Part shown: one piece after another, positions 59,316 through 64,000 of the stretch
How positions within the stretch are numbered: position 1 is the stretch's first letter
Layout of the letters: each line of letters starts with the position of its first letter
Assembly (NCBI GenBank): GCA_964561475.1
Contig: CAZLPU010000013.1
Coordinates: 10,789-74,788 of the forward strand
Reading direction: 5' to 3'
Length of the DNA: 64,000 bases
Source of the DNA: CAYUYV01 sp964561475
GTDB lineage: Bacteria; Pseudomonadota; Alphaproteobacteria; JAJFIK01
The notes under the pieces: model-generated
What the model saw: the letters and a program-made list of their open reading frames with translations, nothing else
Told to the model about the DNA's origin: nothing
Database searches by the model: none
Made by a program: the position numbers and the translations under genes

Positions 59316-59798
59316 TCACACCGGGGACCAACCCGGCGGGGCCAGTTCAAAACCCTCGAACTGAAATCCAGGGGCCACGGTGCATCCCACCAGGGTGTAA
59401 GCGCCGAGGCTGCGCGCCATCTGCCAGGCCCCGGCGGGCACAACGGCCTGGGGCCTCTCGGTCTCGAACAAACGGTTGCCCAGCCGGTGATACCGGACGC
59501 TGGCCCGTTCACCGTCCTTGGGTGGCTCGGAGATCCCCAGTTCCAGGGGCGCGCCCGCATACCAGTGCCAGACTTCCGCGGCATCCACCCGGTGCCAGTG
59601 GGAGACCTCACCATCGCGCAGCAGAAAATAGATGGCGGTCGAGGCCGCCCGCTCCCCGGCCTCCGGGGCTGGCCCGGCCGAGGGACCGTCCCGGAACATC
59701 TCCCGGAAATACCCGCCCTCGGGATGGGGTTGCAGATCCAGGAGCCGGATCAGAGCTTCCGCATCGTCATTCTGTGTCACTGTTTCACTCTCCCCCAT
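59316..59798 (-). CDS. Cupin (DUF985 family) protein
   Basis: 160 residues, start ATG (MGESETVTQNDD). The cupin_5/DUF985 signature is clear: LDLQPHPEGGYFREMFRD, STAIYFLLRDGEVSHWHRVD, EVWHWYAGAPLEL and TLVGCTVAPGFQFEGFEL. Two histidines in SHWHRVD and the Glu in AEVWHWY are the likely metal or ligand site. Family structures are small dimeric beta-barrels without agreed function. It is convergent with the exported protein gene and divergent from the HtrA-like gene. Confidence 0.88.
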   Translation of the reverse strand: MGESETVTQNDDAEALIRLLDLQPHPEGGYFREMFRDGPSAGPAPEAGERAASTAIYFLLRDGEVSHWHRVDAAEVWHWYAGAPLELGISEPPKDGERASVRYHRLGNRLFETERPQAVVPAGAWQMARSLGAYTLVGCTVAPGFQFEGFELAPPGWSPV

Positions 59799-59902
59799 GG
59801 ATCAAATATGAGGACCCATCCGCGCGGCGGGGTCCGTGCAGTGCTACAATAAACCCAAACCGCATGATGTGTGGCGTGGCTGGAATGGGGAGGGTTTGGA
59901 AC

Positions 59903-60919
59903 ATGTCTGGATGGAACGGGCTGACGCGTTTTCTGGCGGGCGGCGACAAGGGACGGCGGGGATCGGGCAACTCCGGTGGCGGTGCCTCCCCAGAGGACGA
60001 AGCTCTGCTCGATGCCTATTCGCGCACCATTGTCGGGGTGGTGAACCGGGTCGGTCCCGGTGTGGTGAGCATTGCCCGCAGCCGGCGGGGCCAGGGCATG
60101 GGCGCAGGCTCGGGCATCCTGATTGCCCAGGACGGTTACGTGTTGAGTAATTTTCATGTGGCCGGCGGCAAGGGTGAGATCCTTGTCGGGCTTCAGGACG
60201 AGCGGGACCTTCCCGCGGAATTCGTCGGCGGCGACGCGGCCACGGATCTGGCGGTGGTGAAGGTGGACGCGGATGATCTGCCCACGGTCCCTTTCGGCGA
60301 CTCCGACACGCTCCAGCCGGGGCAGATCGCGATTGCCATCGGCAATCCCCTGGGCTTCGAGGCCACGGTCACAGTCGGCGTGATCTCCGGTCTCAACCGG
60401 ACCCTGCGCAGCACCAATGGCCAGATGATCGAAGACATCATTCAGACCGACGCGGCCCTGAACCCGGGCAACAGCGGCGGCGCGCTGGTGGACTCCCACG
60501 GCACCCTGATCGGCATCAACACCGCGATCATCGCCGGCGCCCAGGGCATCTGTTTTGCCGTCCCGGTCAACACGGCCAAGCTGGTCATTCCCGATTTGAT
60601 CAAACATGGCCGGGTCATGCGTGGCCGTCTGGGGCTCGCGGCCCGGACAAGGCCCATCGCTCCGGCAGTGGCGGAGCGGATCGGGGCGGACTGCAAGTCC
60701 ATCGTCCTGGTGGTGAAGATCTTCCCAGGCAGTCCGGCGGAATCGGCCGGACTCAAGGAAGGGGACATGATCTTTGAACTGGATAACAGCCCCATCCGCA
60801 GCGTGGACGATATCCACCGGCTTCTGGTCGGTCAGGGTCTGGTGGGCCGGGAACTTCAGATCCGCATCGTGCGGGGCAAGGAACTGATCACCAGGGGGAT
60901 CCGCCCCGATGTCTCATGA
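59903..60919 (+). CDS. HtrA/DegP-like serine protease without export signal
   Basis: 338 residues from the ATG at 59903 with GGGGAGGG upstream; a much longer frame exists but crosses the cupin gene and is not protein-like. Trypsin-fold triad: His in VLSNFHVAGG, Asp in DAATDLAVVK, Ser in ALNPGNSGGALVDS. A single PDZ domain ends the protein (VVKIFPGSPAESAGLKEGDM). The N-terminus is polar (GDKGRRGSGNSGGGASPEDE) with no signal or membrane helix, unlike DegP or DegS. The VOC gene overlaps its end by 11 bp. A cytoplasmic quality-control or regulatory protease is likely. Confidence 0.88.
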   Translation: MSGWNGLTRFLAGGDKGRRGSGNSGGGASPEDEALLDAYSRTIVGVVNRVGPGVVSIARSRRGQGMGAGSGILIAQDGYVLSNFHVAGGKGEILVGLQDERDLPAEFVGGDAATDLAVVKVDADDLPTVPFGDSDTLQPGQIAIAIGNPLGFEATVTVGVISGLNRTLRSTNGQMIEDIIQTDAALNPGNSGGALVDSHGTLIGINTAIIAGAQGICFAVPVNTAKLVIPDLIKHGRVMRGRLGLAARTRPIAPAVAERIGADCKSIVLVVKIFPGSPAESAGLKEGDMIFELDNSPIRSVDDIHRLLVGQGLVGRELQIRIVRGKELITRGIRPDVS

Positions 60920-61733
60920 TCACGCGCCCGCCCCGGTCGCCTTGCGCCAGATCTGCCTGATCGCCCATGCCCTGGCGGATGTGCAGGACGATCTGGAAGC
61001 CGTCCTGGGGCTGAGCGTGTGTTTCCGTGATCCGGGCGTGGCCCGGTTCGGTCTTGAGAACATGCTGATGCCCGTGGGCAGCCAGTTCCTGGAAGTGGTG
61101 GCCCCTGTGCGCGAGGATGCGCCCGCCAACCGGTTTCTCCAACGCAGCGGACCCGGCGGGTACATGGTCATCTGTCAGACAACGGACCGGCGTGTCCAGG
61201 CCGCCTGCCGGGAACGGGCGTTGAGCCAATCCATCAGAGTGGCCTTCGAATACGAAACCCCGGATTACTCCCTGATGCAGCTTCACCCGGCGGATATGGG
61301 CGCGTCCTTCCTGGAGATCGACTGGGACAGCGGGATGGACATCGAGGGCCATTGGGAACCGGCGGACGGTCTGGGCTGGAAGCCGTTTGTCCGGCCCCAG
61401 GCGCCGGTGCGGATCGCAGAGGTTCATCTTCAGTCCACGGATCCCGGAACCCTGGCCCGCCGCTGGGCGGATGTCATGGGCACCCAGATTGCAGAGCCTG
61501 CGCCGAACCTGTTCGTGGTGTCCCTGGCAAACGCCAGACTGGTTTTCAGTCCTGTCATTGAAGCGGGCGGGCAAGCGGGCGGGGAATCGTTGTGCGGTCT
61601 TGTGCTGGACGCTCCCGATGCGGCCGCCCGCCTTGAGGCGGCGCGGGCGCGGAGCCTGCCGGTCGATGGCGATACGATCACCCTGGCCGGCATCGGCATT
61701 GCCCTGCGGGAAGACCGGTCGGCCCGGCCCTGA
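60909..61733 (+). CDS. Glyoxalase-like domain protein (double VOC-like)
   Basis: 274 residues; its ATG lies within the protease coding end (11-bp overlap). The N-terminal half has ALRQICLIAHALADVQDDLE, FGLENMLMPVGSQFLEVVAP and FLQRSGPGGYMVICQTTD, the glyoxalase_3-like pattern; a second module follows from IAEVHLQSTDPGTLARRWAD to LAGIGIALRED. Metal ligands could be His in LIAHALAD and Glu in FLEVVAP. Substrate unknown. It is translationally coupled to the HtrA-like gene. Confidence 0.82.
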   Translation: MSHDHAPAPVALRQICLIAHALADVQDDLEAVLGLSVCFRDPGVARFGLENMLMPVGSQFLEVVAPVREDAPANRFLQRSGPGGYMVICQTTDRRVQAACRERALSQSIRVAFEYETPDYSLMQLHPADMGASFLEIDWDSGMDIEGHWEPADGLGWKPFVRPQAPVRIAEVHLQSTDPGTLARRWADVMGTQIAEPAPNLFVVSLANARLVFSPVIEAGGQAGGESLCGLVLDAPDAAARLEAARARSLPVDGDTITLAGIGIALREDRSARP

Positions 61734-61743
61734 TCCCGCAACA

Positions 61744-61765
61744 GGCAAACTGTAATCAGTTTGCC
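61744..61765. terminator. Bidirectional terminator between VOC gene and gloB
   Basis: GGCAAACTG (61744-61752) and CAGTTTGCC (61757-61765) form a perfect 9-bp stem with loop TAAT in the 37-bp gap between convergent genes. There is no long T-tract, but position and perfect pairing support a shared terminator. Confidence 0.7.
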
Positions 61766-61770
61766 AATGA

Positions 61771-62538
61771 TCAGCCCGCATCCTTGCGGCGGCGGACTTC
61801 GGCGAAGACCTCCCAGTCGTCGGCGTTTTCAAGGCCAAGAATGGTGCGCAAGGACGGGTCACCGGCCCGCAGGAAAGGGCTGGTGGCCTTTTCCAGGCCG
61901 ATGGTCGTGGGGATGGTGGGCCGTCCTTCTTCCCGCAAGACCTGGATCTCCCGGGCTCGCTCCGCCAGAAGCTGATTGTCCGGCTCCAGCCCAGTCGCGA
62001 ACCGGGCATTGGACAGGGTGTATTCGTGGCCGCAATAGACCCGGGTGCTGTCGGGCAGGGCCTTCAGGCGCGAAAGACTGTCCCACATCTGCTGGGCCGT
62101 GCCTTCGAACAGACGCCCGCAGCCCAGTGCGAACATGGTGTCCCCCACGAAAACCGCCTCGGCCTTGGGAAAATAGAGGGAGATATGACCGCTGGTGTGG
62201 GCCGGCGTGTCGATGACCTGCATGTCCTGGCCGCCGAACTGGTAGCTGTCACCGCCGCCGACGAGTACATCCAAACCTTCGATGCGGCTTTCTTCCGCCC
62301 TGGGGCCGACCACCACCGGATCGAAGGCCTCCTTCAGGGCAGGGATGCCGCCCACATGATCGCCGTGATGGTGGGTGATCAGGATATGGGTGAGGGACAG
62401 GCCCCGTTCCTGAAGGGCCGCCATGACCGGACCGGCCTCCCCCGGGTCGACCACGCCGATGGCCGGGGCGTCGCCGCTTTCATCGCGCAGCAGGTAGGCG
62501 TAGTTGTCGTCAAAACAGGGAATGAGATCGATTTGCAT
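61771..62538 (-). CDS. gloB: Hydroxyacylglutathione hydrolase (glyoxalase II)
   Basis: 255 residues. Metallo-beta-lactamase fold with THHHGDHVGG binding two metals, further ligands in DTPAHTSGHIS and FVGDTMFALGCGRLFEGT, and YCGHEYTLSNARFA, the glutathione-thioester site. The C-terminal FLRAGDPSLR and helix region are typical of GloB. It hydrolyses S-lactoylglutathione from methylglyoxal detoxification. It is followed in the opposite sense by a methyltransferase gene, an arrangement common in alphaproteobacteria, with a DUF2237 gene inserted here. Confidence 0.96.
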   Translation of the reverse strand: MQIDLIPCFDDNYAYLLRDESGDAPAIGVVDPGEAGPVMAALQERGLSLTHILITHHHGDHVGGIPALKEAFDPVVVGPRAEESRIEGLDVLVGGGDSYQFGGQDMQVIDTPAHTSGHISLYFPKAEAVFVGDTMFALGCGRLFEGTAQQMWDSLSRLKALPDSTRVYCGHEYTLSNARFATGLEPDNQLLAERAREIQVLREEGRPTIPTTIGLEKATSPFLRAGDPSLRTILGLENADDWEVFAEVRRRKDAG

Positions 62539-62594
62539 GGGGGCTCCTCAAGCATGGCCGGTCAGGACCGTTGGGAATAGGGCTGTTGTGAACG

Positions 62595-62614
62595 GGGGCC
62601 GGAAAATCGGCCCC
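62595..62614 (-). terminator. Hairpin downstream of DUF2237 gene
   Basis: GGGGCCG (62595-62601) and CGGCCCC (62608-62614) form a 7-bp stem with loop GAAAAT, 69 bp after the DUF2237 stop and before gloB. On the minus strand the loop is T-rich but the tail is not. Confidence 0.4.
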
Positions 62615-62683
62615 GGACGGCACTGGTGATGGGGCGTGGGTCCTCGGCCCTGGTCCGCGCGCCCCGCTCAACTCAGGTCCCGC

Positions 62684-63067
62684 TCAACTCAAATCAAGGG
62701 CGTGGGCCTTGAGATTGTCCAGGGTGACCACCTCCAGCGCACTTTCATGGGTGCTCGTCAGGACAACCGGTGGTGCGACACCGGCTTCAAAGGCCTCCAG
62801 CCAGCGTCCCGCGCACAGGCACCAGCGGTCGCCCGGTTTCAGACCGGGAAAGCCGAAGGCAGGCATCGGGGTGGTCAGATCGTTGCCCCGGTTACGGCTG
62901 AAAGTCAGAAACTCTTCCGTAACCTGGGCGCAAACCACATGGCGGCCCACATCCTCCGGGCCGGTCTCGCAGGAGCCCGTCCTGAAAAAGCCGGTCATGG
63001 GGTTGGTACAGCAGACACAGAGAGGCTCGCCGAAGACGTTCCGGGCCTTTTCCGGTGAGGTGCACAT
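62684..63067 (-). CDS. DUF2237 family protein
   Basis: 127 residues from the ATG at 63067; a longer frame upstream is not needed. Near the whole length is the DUF2237 domain: NVFGEPLCVCCTNPMTGFFR, GSCETGPEDVGRHVVCAQVT, FLTFSRNRGNDLTTPMPAFG and GDRWCLCAGRWLEAFEAG. It is rich in conserved cysteines (CVCC, CLC), suggesting metal or redox binding. Function unknown. It is divergent from the terminal methyltransferase gene and 145 bp upstream of gloB. Confidence 0.9.
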   Translation of the reverse strand: MCTSPEKARNVFGEPLCVCCTNPMTGFFRTGSCETGPEDVGRHVVCAQVTEEFLTFSRNRGNDLTTPMPAFGFPGLKPGDRWCLCAGRWLEAFEAGVAPPVVLTSTHESALEVVTLDNLKAHALDLS

Positions 63068-63183
63068 GGATGGTCTCTCTTGTTCTGGTATTGCAATTCC
63101 GACCCGACCTTGCGCGTTCATGCGCCCGGCGGCAAGGTCAGTGACGTGTTTGATCGCCAGCGGCACAAGAGAGACCGGTTTGC

Positions 63184-64000
63184 ATGTGGATGGATGTTAC
63201 GGAATTGCGGGATTTTTATGCCCAACCCATGGGCCAGGCGGCCCGCCGCATGGTGCGCCGCCGGATCCGCACCCTGTGGCCCCATGCCAACGGTCTTGAT
63301 GTTCTGGGTCTCGGATATGCCACCCCCTATCTGCGTCCCTACCTGAACGACGCCAGCCGGGTGATCGGGTTCATGCCCGCGGCCCAGGGGGTCGTGCCCT
63401 GGCCCTCCACGGGGCCGTCCCACACCGCGCTGGTCGATGAATGCCAGTTGCCCCTGGCGGATTCCTCCATGGACCGCATCCTGATCGTTCATGCGGTCGA
63501 GAATGCAGAGAGCCTGCGGTCCATGATCCGGGAAGTCTGGCGGGTTCTGGCACCGGAGGGGCGGATCATCGTGGTGGTACCCAACCGGCGCGGTTTCTGG
63601 GCCGGGATCGAGAGCACGCCTTTCGGTCATGGACGGCCGTTCAGCCAGGGCCAGTGCACCCGTTTTCTCACCGAAGCTCTGTTCCAGCCCGAGCAGGTGG
63701 AGGGGGCCTTGTACATGCCCCCCTTGGGACTGCGGTTCTGGATGACGTCCATGGAAGGCTGGGAACGGGCTGGGCATCGGGTGTGCCGGCCCTGGGGCGG
63801 TGTGCTGATTGTCGAGGCCACGAAGAATGTCATGGGGATCAAGCCCAAGGCCCGGCGCATTCCCATCCTCAAGCCCATTCAGGAACTGGCGGGTCGCCCG
63901 GTCCGCCCCCTTGCCGGGCGTCCTCTTGCGGGACGCGATCTGGGGGCCGGACGCGATCTGGGGGCCGGGCGTGATCTGGTGGCAGGGCGGAGCAATACCG
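63184..64000 (+). CDS. Class I SAM-dependent methyltransferase, 3' end missing
   Basis: 272 codons are present and the frame is open to the right edge. It starts MWMDVTELRDFYAQPMGQAA; an ATG two codons later is also possible. Rossmann elements are LDVLGLGYATPYLRP, VDECQLPLADSSMDRILIVH and MIREVWRVLAPEGRIIVVVP. It belongs to the methyltransferases commonly found divergent from gloB in alphaproteobacteria; the substrate is unknown. The GxGxG loop is GLGYA. From about residue 240 the sequence turns low complexity with AGRDLG repeats encoded by an 18-bp tandem repeat. The true end is outside the window. Confidence 0.85.
   Translation, partial: MWMDVTELRDFYAQPMGQAARRMVRRRIRTLWPHANGLDVLGLGYATPYLRPYLNDASRVIGFMPAAQGVVPWPSTGPSHTALVDECQLPLADSSMDRILIVHAVENAESLRSMIREVWRVLAPEGRIIVVVPNRRGFWAGIESTPFGHGRPFSQGQCTRFLTEALFQPEQVEGALYMPPLGLRFWMTSMEGWERAGHRVCRPWGGVLIVEATKNVMGIKPKARRIPILKPIQELAGRPVRPLAGRPLAGRDLGAGRDLGAGRDLVAGRSNT
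63931..63984. repeat. 18-bp tandem repeat inside the terminal methyltransferase gene
   Basis: GGACGCGATCTGGGGGCC occurs identically at 63931-63948 and 63949-63966, with a third, diverged copy at 63967-63984. It encodes GRDLGA-type hexapeptides in frame at the C-terminal tail. Confidence 0.9.

Noticed and set aside
59243..59902. 220-residue N-terminal extension of the HtrA-like protease
   Set aside because: It is antisense to the cupin gene and includes the terminator; the internal ATG has a good ribosome site.

Overview
The window is chromosomal DNA from a GC-rich alphaproteobacterium. The evidence is an AhpC/AhpD pair divergent from OxyR, a PhaR-type polyhydroxyalkanoate regulator divergent from acetoacetyl-CoA reductase, an Lrp/AsnC regulator between phenylalanine hydroxylase and 4-hydroxyphenylpyruvate dioxygenase, frequent GTG starts and extragenic palindromes of alphaproteobacterial style. 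The genus cannot be named from sequence alone. No rRNA, tRNA, CRISPR array, insertion sequence, integrase or prophage was seen; the gene content is metabolic and envelope-related. The first and last genes are cut by the window edges.

Layout. 1-4547 (minus): a five-gene operon, in transcription order an FMN alpha-hydroxy-acid oxidase, a serine/threonine-dehydratase-like PLP enzyme, a D-threonine/beta-hydroxyaspartate-aldolase-like PLP enzyme, a VOC protein and a truncated glycerate kinase. It looks like hydroxy-acid, glyoxylate or hydroxy-amino-acid catabolism. 5008-10217: a class III CoA-transferase, rimO, a small exported protein and an acyl-CoA ligase. 10287-18925: an accessory-looking stretch with a Tat-exported esterase homologue that lacks its catalytic Ser and Asp, a 1359-residue predicted beta-helix membrane protein, a TauD-like dioxygenase, a nuclease fused to a lamin-tail-like domain and an amino-sugar N-methyltransferase-like protein. 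18976-24244: two acyl-CoA dehydrogenases, a VOC protein, and the ahpD/ahpC/oxyR peroxide-defence locus. 24365-31599: cytochrome b561, YceI, a PabB-PabC fusion and two S9 peptidases, one cytosolic and one exported. 31851-38411: two glycosyltransferases, an M16 lipoprotein peptidase and an RlmI-like rRNA methyltransferase.

38625-43885 is the phenylalanine/tyrosine catabolic locus: phhA and an Lrp regulator on minus; hppD, fahA-like, maiA and a MOSC protein on plus. The homogentisate dioxygenase gene that the pathway needs is not in the window. 43914-53741 is an envelope-lipid module: two GT39/ArnT-like transferases alternating with two PAP2 phosphatases on minus, and a GT2 (DPM1/ArnC-like) transferase with two TVP38/DedA-like VTT membrane proteins on plus. 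Together they could charge, flip, use and recycle a polyprenyl-phosphate sugar. 53937-57840 carries a small four-helix membrane protein, a small HTH protein, phaR with a very long low-complexity tail, and phaB. 58338-64000 carries an exported DUF4908-like protein, a cupin, an HtrA-like protease without an export signal, a VOC protein, gloB, a DUF2237 protein and a truncated methyltransferase.

Non-coding features recur: perfect GC-rich hairpins at gene ends, many without a T-tract, and three-copy 14-18 bp tandem repeats in spacers. Low-complexity tracts also occur inside proteins: poly-Thr, Ser-Gln, Pro/Ala/Asp-rich and Gly-Arg-Asp-Leu repeats. The best candidates for new biology are the 1359-residue beta-helix membrane protein, the GT39/PAP2/GT2/VTT module with its fused disordered domain, the catalytically dead Tat esterase homologue and the beta-hydroxyaspartate-cycle-like operon.
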